DNA of 8,288 bases from Thermoplasmatota archaeon (lineage in GTDB: Archaea; Thermoplasmatota; Penumbrarchaeia; Penumbrarchaeales; Penumbrarchaeaceae). The notes under the pieces were generated by a model. It was not told the DNA's origin. It did no database searches and worked only from the letters and a program-made list of their open reading frames with translations. Location of the stretch: contig JAFGJI010000313.1 of NCBI GenBank assembly GCA_016929175.1, forward strand, positions 1-8,288. Direction: 5' to 3'. Each line of letters starts with the position of its first letter. The first letter of the stretch is position 1. Positions 1 to 6,021 of this stretch are shown here, piece after piece. The position numbers and the translations under genes were made by a program.

Positions 1-333
1 CCGGACCTCCAGGAGAAACTGGCAAGGTTCGAGCAGGTGAAAGCCCAGCTTCAAATGATACTTACCCAGAAAGGGGAGATGGAAGCCAGAAAGAGGGAAG
101 TGGAGGAAGCCGCCAGAGCTCTGGAGTCAAGAAAGGAAGGAGATGTCTACAGGCGTATCGGGGATATCATGATGAAGGTGGAGGATGCGGATTCCCTCCT
201 CGGTGACCTGAAGGATGAGCTCGAGACCCTCCAGGTCAGGATCAATTCCATGGAGAACCAGGAGAGATCGCTCAAGACGATGTACGAGAACATGGGCAAA
301 GAGATCAACAAAGCTCTAAAGGGGTACCAATGA
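1..333 (+). CDS. pfdB: Prefoldin beta subunit (5' end outside window)
   Basis: Subunit of the archaeal prefoldin (GimC) hexamer, which holds unfolded proteins in the cytoplasm and passes them to the thermosome. The frame is open from base 1, so the start lies upstream. The 110 visible residues are nearly the whole of a family that is usually about 115-125 aa. What is seen: an N-terminal helix rich in K/E/Q (LARFEQVKAQLQMILTQK), a central part with YRRIGDIMMKV and a short turn region, then a C-terminal helix with LETLQVRINSMENQE. This is the coiled coil / beta-hairpin / coiled coil plan of beta-type prefoldin. The GTG at 37 lies inside the first helix and is not the start. The stop overlaps the ATG of the next gene (ATGA), so the two are probably co-transcribed. 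The family call is confident; it rests on the helix pattern and central motif. Confidence 0.88.
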   Translation, partial: PDLQEKLARFEQVKAQLQMILTQKGEMEARKREVEEAARALESRKEGDVYRRIGDIMMKVEDADSLLGDLKDELETLQVRINSMENQERSLKTMYENMGKEINKALKGYQ

Positions 334-1499
334 ACGGACGGACCCCGGTCGTTCCGAACAGAGGAAAGACGGGCTGGTCCATGGGGTCGGGTATACTTCC
401 GTATCCACGGGACGAGCTTCGCATGTGGCGGGTGATACAGGATATCATCGACAATCGGGGGGGAGGGGTCCTTGTTCTTGCCCATCATAATGCCGATATT
501 GACGCGGTGGGAACCGCAATAATCCTAAAGAGGTCCTTTCCGTGGTTGGATATTGGAGCCTTCAGGTCGGTTTCCCATGCGGGACGGAGCCTTCTTTCCC
601 ATGTGGGAATGGAAATGAAGATAGATCCGGACATTTCCAGGTATTCCCTTTTGGTGATCGTCGATTCATCATCAACCCTTCAGGTATCCGATGGCGACCT
701 ATCCGGGTGGCCGCCTTACTGGGTGATCGATCACCATGCTGACCATTCTCACTGGGACGGGAACGTCTATCAGGACCCCTCGATGGGAGCATGCGTGGAG
801 ATCGCTCTCCAGATATCCTTTCTGAGCGGCGCGATGCTCGATGACATGATGGCCGTCTCCGCCGTGGCAGGTGTGGTTGCCGACACAGGGAAGTTCCGCT
901 TCACGAAACCCGTCGATCTCGACGTATGCTCCATGGTCCTTGAGGGGTCGGGTATCAAGATGGAGAACGTCCTTGGAGTTATCGAGGGCGAGGAGTACTT
1001 CGACGTTTCCAAGAAGATAGCACAGCTCAAGGCCATGAGACGGGTGCGGTTTGAAAAGGTGGGGGACCAGATAGTGGCGACTTCCATGGTGTCTTCCTAC
1101 GAGGCAGCAGCGGCAAGGGCACTTCTGGTCGCGGGGGCGGATGTTGTATTCATCGCCGCGGAAAGGAAAAACGACCTCAGGATATCCTCACGGGCGAAGC
1201 CGCACATCCTTGCCCTGGGGGTCCACCTCGGACATTTCATGGAGGAGATCGGAAGGGAAACGGGAAATCAGGGCGGGGGCCATGACGGTGCGGCGGGATT
1301 GAACGGGAAGGGGAGCGGAGAAAAAGCCCTGATGCTGTGCATGGAAAGGATGACAGAACTGCTGGCCGGGAAGCTCGGGGTACAGATGGACCGGAAAAGG
1401 GACCACATGGGCGGGCGGAGAGGCAAGGCCGCCGACAGGCAGCCAAGAGAAAGTCCCGACATGGAGGGGATCCAGGGCGGTGCATCCCGCCAGGAATAG
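330..1499 (+). CDS. DHH/DHHA1 family phosphoesterase (RecJ/nanoRNase-like)
   Basis: Predicted metal-dependent phosphodiesterase of the DHH superfamily, whose members degrade single-stranded nucleic acid, short oligonucleotides or cyclic dinucleotides. With the first ATG the protein has 389 aa. Motifs seen: motif I HHNADIDAVG (about 52-61), motif II IVDSSS with Asp112, the signature DHH at 134-136, ADTGKF with Asp185, and the DHHA1 substrate-binding motif GGGHDGAAG (315-323). All Mn-binding positions look intact. The start is uncertain: ATG 330 overlaps the prefoldin stop, while ATG 380 and ATG 423 are also in frame, and 423 would give a protein starting close to motif I. The last 45 or so residues (after MTELLAGKLG) are hydrophilic, rich in R, G and K, and match no domain I know. 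The exact substrate cannot be told from sequence. It converges with ribK, with 6 nt between the stops. Confidence 0.87.
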   Translation: MNGRTPVVPNRGKTGWSMGSGILPYPRDELRMWRVIQDIIDNRGGGVLVLAHHNADIDAVGTAIILKRSFPWLDIGAFRSVSHAGRSLLSHVGMEMKIDPDISRYSLLVIVDSSSTLQVSDGDLSGWPPYWVIDHHADHSHWDGNVYQDPSMGACVEIALQISFLSGAMLDDMMAVSAVAGVVADTGKFRFTKPVDLDVCSMVLEGSGIKMENVLGVIEGEEYFDVSKKIAQLKAMRRVRFEKVGDQIVATSMVSSYEAAAARALLVAGADVVFIAAERKNDLRISSRAKPHILALGVHLGHFMEEIGRETGNQGGGHDGAAGLNGKGSGEKALMLCMERMTELLAGKLGVQMDRKRDHMGGRRGKAADRQPRESPDMEGIQGGASRQE

Positions 1500-1508
1500 T
1501 TATTTTTA
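1500..1508 (+). terminator. Possible T-rich terminator of the DHH gene
   Basis: Directly after the TAG of the DHH gene, a T5 run occurs at 1503-1507 on the plus strand. Archaeal termination needs little more than a T-rich stretch in the non-template strand. The run overlaps the stop codon of the convergent ribK gene. Weak, position-based evidence. Confidence 0.3.
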
Positions 1509-2192
1509 CCCTGACAACACCCCACATTCATTTTCATAGGCGGGATAGGTTATCTTCACCTCAACCTGGTCCCCATCGCTCAATCCAAACCTGTCCCTGA
1601 TCTTCACATCGGATACTATCTCAAGGGTGGATACATGGACCGATCTGTCAGGTAACATTATGGCCCCTCTCTCACCATTCACTGTACACGGGTAACAGAT
1701 ACACATCCCGAACGTCCTGCCTCCGGTGTTGAAGCCCTCAATTACGATACCGGGACCTTTCTTGAGGAGTTCCAGTACCGGAGCGTCCTTGGGGGCAACG
1801 GAAACGTTGAGAGTACCTTTGAAGGGTTCGAAACCGAAGCGTTCCCTTATTTGCTGGACATACTGTTTTTGCGAGAGGTAGTATGCTCCCTCCCCGAGTC
1901 CCGCGGATATGCTCCCCCTGACCTCGATCACCCTGCTCTCCTCGAATATTGATCTTAGCAGCCCGTAAAGTCCCTGGAGCATCTCCATACCTTCATGTGT
2001 GATCGTGACCGAAGTGCCCCTGTTCCTTCTGACCCTCCGGATGGTCCCCTCCTTCTCCAGATTCTGAAGATAGAGCGAGGCCGACTGCTGGCTTGTTCCG
2101 AGCAGGGTGCCAAGTTCGCGGGTTGTAAGATTTACGTATCTCTCAAGGGCTCCCAGCTGTGCCAGTTTCAGAAGGACATCAACGCTTTCCAT
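1506..2192 (-). CDS. ribK: CTP-dependent riboflavin kinase with N-terminal HTH
   Basis: Archaeal riboflavin kinase (DUF120 family), which makes FMN from riboflavin using CTP rather than ATP. Length 228 aa. Residues about 7-75 form a winged helix-turn-helix (LTTRELGTLLGTSQQSASLYLQNLEKEGTI is the helix-turn-helix part). The kinase domain follows, with GLGEGAYYL (98-106), the YVQQIRERFGFEPF segment and FKGTLNV (124-130), all hallmarks of the family. I chose ATG 2192 because GGTGGTCC lies just upstream; an in-frame ATG at 2213 would add seven residues without a better site. The start lies within the end of the DUF99 gene (14-nt overlap), which implies translational coupling. In HTH-RibK fusions the DNA-binding part is thought to act as an autoregulator of flavin genes. 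That is family knowledge; I see no operator here that proves it. Confidence 0.93.
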   Translation of the reverse strand: MESVDVLLKLAQLGALERYVNLTTRELGTLLGTSQQSASLYLQNLEKEGTIRRVRRNRGTSVTITHEGMEMLQGLYGLLRSIFEESRVIEVRGSISAGLGEGAYYLSQKQYVQQIRERFGFEPFKGTLNVSVAPKDAPVLELLKKGPGIVIEGFNTGGRTFGMCICYPCTVNGERGAIMLPDRSVHVSTLEIVSDVKIRDRFGLSDGDQVEVKITYPAYENECGVLSG

Positions 2193-2772
2193 GGGACCAC
2201 CCGTCTTCCTCATCGATGGCCGATGCGATCATGTGAGCGAGCCGGACCGGTTCTGGTACCCTCCCTCTAACGGTGCATCGGCGAACAGCATCATCAGCCG
2301 CTTCCGGAGTAATACCCTTTTCCCTTACGTAGCAGACACCATCGCCGAGCTCGAGCTCCCTCGGTGGATGGTCCGTGATGAGTTCAAGCTTCCTTTCCCA
2401 GTCACCGAAGTTGTTCTTAAGGGCGGTCATCATGGACTCCGTGTTTGGGGTCTCATTCGATACCGTGATCACCGGGATCGAGGTCCTCTCGTAAAGCTCA
2501 TCAATGTCCAGGACATTGAAGCCTGCGAGACAGGCACCATCGGACATTATGCATCTGACCTGCTTTAGATATCTGCTGTTCGACAGTATATCCGCTATCC
2601 TCGATGCGGAATCCTCCCCGTCGGTCGTCACCTTTCCTGTCATCACTGCATCCAGATAGCCGTCGAGCCTGTAAAGGGTCATAACTATCAGCGTTTCCCT
2701 CGAGCCGCAATGATATGGGCCGTCATCCACTCCCAAGATGCGCGCCTCTTTTTTCAGTGGAAGCCCTCTCAC
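2179..2772 (-). CDS. DUF99 family protein (endonuclease dU-like)
   Basis: A 197-aa member of DUF99/UPF0215, an archaeal family. One Pyrococcus member has been described as an endonuclease acting on deoxyuridine-containing DNA; whether that activity holds across the family is not settled. Seen here: the N-terminal signature RILGVDDGPY (11-20), SRETLIVMTLYRLDGYLDAV, the acidic MSDGACLAGFNVLDI stretch (76-90), IPVITVSNETPN and the C-terminal RGRVPEPVRLAHMIASAI (169-186) that is typical of the family. The start is a GTG at 2772, preceded by GAGGTG at 5-nt spacing, and lies 9 nt after the Pth2 stop. The coding sequence runs into ribK. Its place in an operon with Pth2 and RibK gives no clear functional hint. 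Confidence 0.85.
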   Translation of the reverse strand: MRGLPLKKEARILGVDDGPYHCGSRETLIVMTLYRLDGYLDAVMTGKVTTDGEDSASRIADILSNSRYLKQVRCIMSDGACLAGFNVLDIDELYERTSIPVITVSNETPNTESMMTALKNNFGDWERKLELITDHPPRELELGDGVCYVREKGITPEAADDAVRRCTVRGRVPEPVRLAHMIASAIDEEDGWSHGKR

Positions 2773-2781
2773 CGGACCACC

Positions 2782-3150
2782 TCAGAAGAGGGGGAGTGAC
2801 CCCGTGACCTTGTCGATCTCCGGATCGGGTCCCGGGCCGATGCCGAGGCATGTGATCGTCCCGGGCGGCACCTCGGTCAGCCCGGCATCCTGAACCAGGG
2901 CTGTTGTTATTCCCAGAGCTTCAGCCAGTGTCTTCAGCTCATACAGGTCTCTGAGGGTGTTGACCTTTACCACGACCTTCTTCTGACCTTCACCAAACCA
3001 TGCTTTGAACCATCTCTCCCTGTCCTTCCTGCACTGCAGGGCGCATGTTACAGAAGCATGGGCAACCTGGACCGCCATCTTCCCGGGTGTGAGGACGAGG
3101 TCCTTCCGGACCACGACAACCAGTTTGTTCTTGAGGTCCCGCTCGCTCAT
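2782..3150 (-). CDS. pth2: Peptidyl-tRNA hydrolase 2
   Basis: Cytoplasmic enzyme that cleaves peptidyl-tRNA released from stalled ribosomes and recycles the tRNA. Length 122 aa, normal for archaeal Pth2. Seen: KLVVVVRKDLVLTPGKMAVQVAHAS (about 9-33), with the conserved Lys24 and His31, then QKKVVVKV, and QDAGLTEVPPGTITCLGIGPGP (87-108), with the conserved Asp88 and Thr92. It ends in the usual hydrophobic GSLPLF. The ATG at 3150 was chosen over longer in-frame options because GAGGTGA lies 6-7 nt upstream and the family starts just before the first beta strand. It follows the 96-aa gene by 10 nt and precedes DUF99 by 9 nt, so it sits mid-operon. Confidence 0.96.
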   Translation of the reverse strand: MSERDLKNKLVVVVRKDLVLTPGKMAVQVAHASVTCALQCRKDRERWFKAWFGEGQKKVVVKVNTLRDLYELKTLAEALGITTALVQDAGLTEVPPGTITCLGIGPGPDPEIDKVTGSLPLF

Positions 3151-3160
3151 CGAATTCACC

Positions 3161-3451
3161 TCAGAGCAGGTCAAGCTCCACAGTCCTCCACCTTTCTCCC
3201 AGTTCCTTTGCCCTCTTCCAATCCACATTCCCGTTTAGCAGCAGAAAATCGCTGGCCAGTTCCACGCTCGAGATCGGGATCATGAAGAAATCACCTCCGC
3301 TCTTGAGGACCAGCTCATCACCATCGATGTCGATGGTCTCCCCTTTTATGGTTCCGTCTCCATCCTTCAAGAACCTTGAAAGGTATTCGTCCCTGAACCC
3401 ACCGGGATCGAACTCAACAAGGGTATTCGGCCTCTTCTTACCCCGGGCCAT
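3161..3451 (-). CDS. Unrecognised 96-aa protein, predicted small beta-rich
   Basis: First gene of the minus-strand operon with pth2, DUF99 and ribK. I do not recognise the family with certainty. The 96 residues start with a basic stretch (MARGKKRP), followed by short predicted strands: TIKGETIDIDGDELVLKSGGDFFMIP (34-59) reads like two beta-hairpins of a small barrel, and SSVELASDFLLLNGNVDW could continue it. A charged helix KRAKELGERW and VELDLL close the protein. No transmembrane part, no cysteines. The family may be one of the archaeal small beta-barrel DUFs; this is a guess. The start at ATG 3451 is supported by a TATA-like element about 25 nt upstream, which would make the mRNA leaderless; an upstream in-frame ATG at 3520 would cross that promoter. 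Confidence 0.75.
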   Translation of the reverse strand: MARGKKRPNTLVEFDPGGFRDEYLSRFLKDGDGTIKGETIDIDGDELVLKSGGDFFMIPISSVELASDFLLLNGNVDWKRAKELGERWRTVELDLL

Positions 3452-3471
3452 GGTGGGTGAGTGATGGATAA

Positions 3472-3479
3472 CGTTAAAA
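3472..3479 (-). promoter_or_regulatory. TATA box of the 96-aa gene / pth2 / DUF99 / ribK operon
   Basis: On the minus strand TTTTAACG is centred about 25 nt before ATG 3451. In archaea transcription starts about 25-27 nt after the TATA centre, so the transcript would start at or beside the start codon. No Shine-Dalgarno-like sequence lies before this ATG, in contrast to the downstream genes of the operon, which all have one. Confidence 0.55.
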
Positions 3480-3526
3480 CAGTTTGCACGAAAATTGCCC
3501 CGCATGGCCTTGCAGGTCAAATATCA

Positions 3527-3550
3527 GGCCAGTTAGCACTGGCCAGTTAG
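3527..3550. repeat. 10-nt direct repeat at the 3' end of L10e
   Basis: GGCCAGTTAG occurs at 3527-3536 and again at 3541-3550, separated by CACT. The second copy contains the reverse complement of the L10e stop codon. The central ACTGGCCAGT (3538-3547) is also a perfect palindrome. Too short to assign a role. Confidence 0.5.
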
Positions 3551-4053
3551 TTCACGGTCTCTCTCTGTACCCATGTGGGGGTGGGAAGCTTCTGGGAGGC
3601 CTTTTTCAATGCAACCTTTGCATGAACCTCCATCTGTGGAGGCACCTCTATGGTGATAACTTCCTGGCCCACCTTGACCCTTGCAGCGGTCCCCACATTC
3701 TTTCCGAAGGATTTCCTCATACCCTGGGATACCCTGTCGGCTCCCGCCCCGGTTGCCTGTTTGTTCTCCCTCAGTATCTGGTGGGGATAGACGCGGACCG
3801 TGAGCTTGTAGTTCTTGGCCCCTGCTTTCTTAGAGATGAACTTGTTTGCTGCAATACGTGCCGCCTCGAGTGCAGTATGCCGGATCTGGCAGCTCTCCTT
3901 GACAACGAGGTGATAGACCAAGGGGAAGGAGGTGCTCTTGTTGCCCATCACGAACTGATTGATCCTGGGTGCCGGAATGCCGCCGGTGTATTCTCTCCTT
4001 GTGAAAGCCTGGCCCCTTATCTGGCGGTACATCCTGTTCGGTTTTCTGGCCAT
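3547..4053 (-). CDS. rpl10e: 50S ribosomal protein L10e (uL16)
   Basis: Large-subunit ribosomal protein that sits near the A and P sites and helps place tRNA and mature the peptidyl transferase region. Length 168 aa, normal for archaea. Seen: N-terminal MARKPNRMYRQIRGQAFTR, EYTGGIPAPRI, FVMGNKS, the loop region with CQIRHTALEAARIAANKFI, YKLTVRVYPHQILRENKQATGAGADRVSQGMRKSFGK, which is highly conserved in L10e/uL16, and GQEVITIEVP. I chose ATG 4053 because the family begins with MARKP and because GGTG lies about 7 nt before it; the in-frame ATGs upstream add residues foreign to the family. It is a single gene with its own promoter, divergent from the arginine decarboxylase. Confidence 0.96.
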   Translation of the reverse strand: MARKPNRMYRQIRGQAFTRREYTGGIPAPRINQFVMGNKSTSFPLVYHLVVKESCQIRHTALEAARIAANKFISKKAGAKNYKLTVRVYPHQILRENKQATGAGADRVSQGMRKSFGKNVGTAARVKVGQEVITIEVPPQMEVHAKVALKKASQKLPTPTWVQRETVN

Positions 4054-4116
4054 GGTAGACACCATCTTGGTCCGGAAAGCATGGACCATCGCGTGCACCC
4101 GCTATTAAAGAGGTCA

Positions 4117-4123
4117 TATTTAA
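4117..4123 (-). promoter_or_regulatory. TATA box of L10e
   Basis: TTAAATA on the minus strand. The expected start about 26 nt downstream falls at a TGCA near 4094-4098, a common archaeal initiator. This would give a leader of about 40 nt that contains the GGTG ribosome binding site. A second AT-rich stretch (CTTTAATAG, about 4102-4110) is a less likely alternative. The remaining DNA up to the decarboxylase promoter (4124-4229) shows no other element that I can name. Confidence 0.55.
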
Positions 4124-4229
4124 GAATAGTCCCGTGTGGGCATGGATGCAATGTCTGGCCCGGAGAACGGATCGGGATAGAAGGCCCCAGGTGGTATCCT
4201 CGATGCATTCGAGAACCATTCCCAAGTGA

Positions 4230-4237
4230 TTTAAATA
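4230..4237 (+). promoter_or_regulatory. TATA box of the arginine decarboxylase operon
   Basis: TTTAAATA is centred about 25 nt before ATG 4259, so transcription should begin at the start codon itself. No Shine-Dalgarno sequence precedes the ATG; the sequence in between is AT-rich and then TTTCCGGCATC. This is the pattern of a leaderless archaeal mRNA. The second gene of the unit does have a GGGTG-type site. Confidence 0.65.
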
Positions 4238-4258
4238 GGTAGTATAATTTCCGGCATC

Positions 4259-4819
4259 ATGAACAAAGGTGGAGGTTTTACACCCAAAAGGCTTTTCCTG
4301 ACAGGAGGTGTCGGAAGGCACAGGGAAAAGCTTGCGAGTTTCGAGCTAGCACTGAGAGACGCCGGGATCGAGAAGTTCAATCTGGTGCACGTGTCATCGA
4401 TCTTTCCTCCCGGATGTGAGATACTCGATCGGGAGGTTGGCCTTGAAGAACTTTTCCCTGGACAGATCGTATTCTGCGTCATGAGCAGGGCGGAAACAAA
4501 TGAACCGGGAAGAAGGCTAACCGCTTCTGTGGGTATTGCCATACCCCAGGACAGGAGCGCACATGGTTACCTTTCCGAGCACCATCAGTACGGCCAGCTT
4601 GCAAAGGATGCCGGTGATTATGCGGAGGACCTTGCAGCAGAGATGCTCGCCTCTACCCTGGGCATACAGTTCGATATAGATTCCAATTATGACGAAAAGA
4701 GGGAGATCTTCAAGATCGACGGAAGGATCGTCAACACGAGGAATATCACGGCCTATGCCGTTGTGGACGACCAGGGGCGGTGGACCACTGTCCTGGCGGC
4801 AGCGGTTTTCGTGGATTGA
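4259..4819 (+). CDS. pdaD: Pyruvoyl-dependent arginine decarboxylase
   Basis: Converts arginine to agmatine and CO2, the first step of archaeal polyamine synthesis. The proenzyme cleaves itself between two serines; the second serine becomes the pyruvoyl cofactor at the start of the large subunit. Length 186 aa. Seen: LFLTGGVGRHREKLASFELALRDAGI, then KFNLVHVSSIFPPGC (39-53), with the predicted cleavage between Ser46 and Ser47, and PGQIVFCVMSRAETNEPGRRLTASVGIA. GYLSEHHQYGQ follows, with Glu107 at the position of the catalytic acid, and then the AYAVVDDQGRWTTVLAAAVF end. All key residues appear present, so an active enzyme is expected. The start at ATG 4259 lies about 25 nt after a TATA box. It is followed after 13 nt by a deoxyhypusine-synthase-family gene on the same strand, so the two are probably one transcript in polyamine metabolism. 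Confidence 0.95.
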   Translation: MNKGGGFTPKRLFLTGGVGRHREKLASFELALRDAGIEKFNLVHVSSIFPPGCEILDREVGLEELFPGQIVFCVMSRAETNEPGRRLTASVGIAIPQDRSAHGYLSEHHQYGQLAKDAGDYAEDLAAEMLASTLGIQFDIDSNYDEKREIFKIDGRIVNTRNITAYAVVDDQGRWTTVLAAAVFVD

Positions 4820-4832
4820 AAGGGTGTTGGAA

Positions 4833-5894
4833 ATGGGATCTCGTAAACCAAGCAGGGCAGACCTGCTCAAGACCCCTATCAGGATGCTCGACCTGAGCCA
4901 CAAGATGAGCATCAGGGAGCTTGTCGAAGGTTTCTCCCGCACCTCTTTTCAGGCCAGGCGCCTTTCGCAGTGTGTTGATATATTCAGAAGGATGACGGAC
5001 CTCGACAGGAGCCATACGGTCCTTCTAGGAATGTCGGGGGCGTTGGTTGCTGCCGGTCTGCGGAAGCTGATAGGGGACCTCATCAAGCTGAGGCTCGTTG
5101 ATGTGATCGCCACCACTGGGGCGGTAGTGTATCAGGACTTCTACCAGACCATGGGCTATAAGCATTACCGCGGCGATCCCAACTCCGATGATGTACTCCT
5201 TCACTCCTACATGATCGACAGGATCTACGACACTTATGTGGACGAGGATAAGTTCAGGGAGACCGATGTCAGTATCGGAAGGATCATGGATACCCTTGAG
5301 CCAAGGAAATATTCCACACGGGAGTTCCTTTCCGTTCTCGGAGAAAAGTGCCAGCACGATGAGGATTCCATTCTGGGAAATGCTTTCAGACAGGGAGTAC
5401 CGATATACTGTCCTGCGATCTCGGACTCCTCCATCGGTATTGGCCTCTCCACCGCTTACAAGAGACAGAGGGGGTCCGGGACCTCGATGGAGAACATGTT
5501 CCATCTGGACACCATAAGGGACAATTACGAGATAGCCCAGATAGTCCATATGTCCCCTTCGACAGGCGCGATCTACCTTGGTGGCGGCGTCCCGAAGAAC
5601 TACATAAACGACGCGATAGTCATGGCCGATATGCTTTTCGGGGGCCAGGACGGTCACGAGTACGCGTTCCAGATAACGATGGACCGACCGGAGTGGGGCG
5701 GACTGTCCGGGTCGACGCTCGGGGAAGCACAGTCCTGGGGGAAGATCGAGGCAGAGGCAACACATGCGATGGCCCATGTGGAGCTTTCCGTGGCGCTCCC
5801 CTTGATAGCGGCAGCCGTGATGGAGGGCCGGAACTGGAAACCCAGGGTTGGGCCCGTGTTCAAATGGGAAGAGGACCGACTCGTCTCTTTATAG
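4833..5894 (+). CDS. Deoxyhypusine synthase family protein (DHS-like)
   Basis: NAD-dependent aminobutyl-transfer enzyme family. True members modify a lysine of aIF5A with spermidine; relatives make homospermidine. Length 353 aa from ATG 4833, which has AGGGTG just upstream and follows pdaD by 13 nt. Seen: LLGMSGALVAAGLRKLI (NAD-binding start), VDVIATTGAVVYQDFYQTMG, PAISDSSIGIGL (195-205), LGGGVPKNY (249-257) and GGLSGSTLGEAQSWGKI (289-305). Lys304 is the predicted imine-forming lysine; Trp302 and Glu298 are also kept. By eye alignment to the human enzyme, three other polyamine contacts differ: Asp243 becomes Ile203, His288 becomes Asn256 and Asp316 becomes Leu291. These changes match the bacterial DHS-like group (including cyanobacterial SpeY) more than archaeal hypusine enzymes. 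Family is certain; the substrate is open. The stop is TAG. Confidence 0.9.
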   Translation: MGSRKPSRADLLKTPIRMLDLSHKMSIRELVEGFSRTSFQARRLSQCVDIFRRMTDLDRSHTVLLGMSGALVAAGLRKLIGDLIKLRLVDVIATTGAVVYQDFYQTMGYKHYRGDPNSDDVLLHSYMIDRIYDTYVDEDKFRETDVSIGRIMDTLEPRKYSTREFLSVLGEKCQHDEDSILGNAFRQGVPIYCPAISDSSIGIGLSTAYKRQRGSGTSMENMFHLDTIRDNYEIAQIVHMSPSTGAIYLGGGVPKNYINDAIVMADMLFGGQDGHEYAFQITMDRPEWGGLSGSTLGEAQSWGKIEAEATHAMAHVELSVALPLIAAAVMEGRNWKPRVGPVFKWEEDRLVSL

Positions 5895-5967
5895 CACCCA
5901 GTGTAGAAAATCACCAGGGATACCATTATAAAGGTGAAGTAGTTTAACCCCTCTCCCAGCCCGTAAC

Positions 5968-5974
5968 TATATAA
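5968..5974 (+). promoter_or_regulatory. TATA box of the rpo7-spt4-coaE-like-S24e-S27ae cluster
   Basis: TATATAA, with a predicted transcription start near 5995-6000. This gives a short leader that contains AGGTGAT (6010-6016), 5 nt before ATG 6022. The gap 5895-6021 holds no gene. Between the TATA box and the start point there is a direct repeat TACGGTT (5978-5984 and 5991-5997). Confidence 0.6.
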
Positions 5975-6021
5975 CTGTACGGTTGTAAATTACGGTTTGC
6001 CGTTTGCATAGGTGATACAAG

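Noticed and set aside
2107..2568. 153-aa open frame on the plus strand
   Set aside because: It is antisense to the DUF99 gene and the start of ribK, both of which have family motifs and ribosome binding sites.
3484..4242. 252-aa open frame on the plus strand
   Set aside because: It lies antisense to the clear L10e gene and spans its promoter; the composition is rich in Cys, His and Pro with no domain, as expected for a shadow frame.
5025..5777. 250-aa open frame on the minus strand
   Set aside because: It is fully antisense to the DHS-like gene, which has clear catalytic motifs; no ribosome binding site or known domain.
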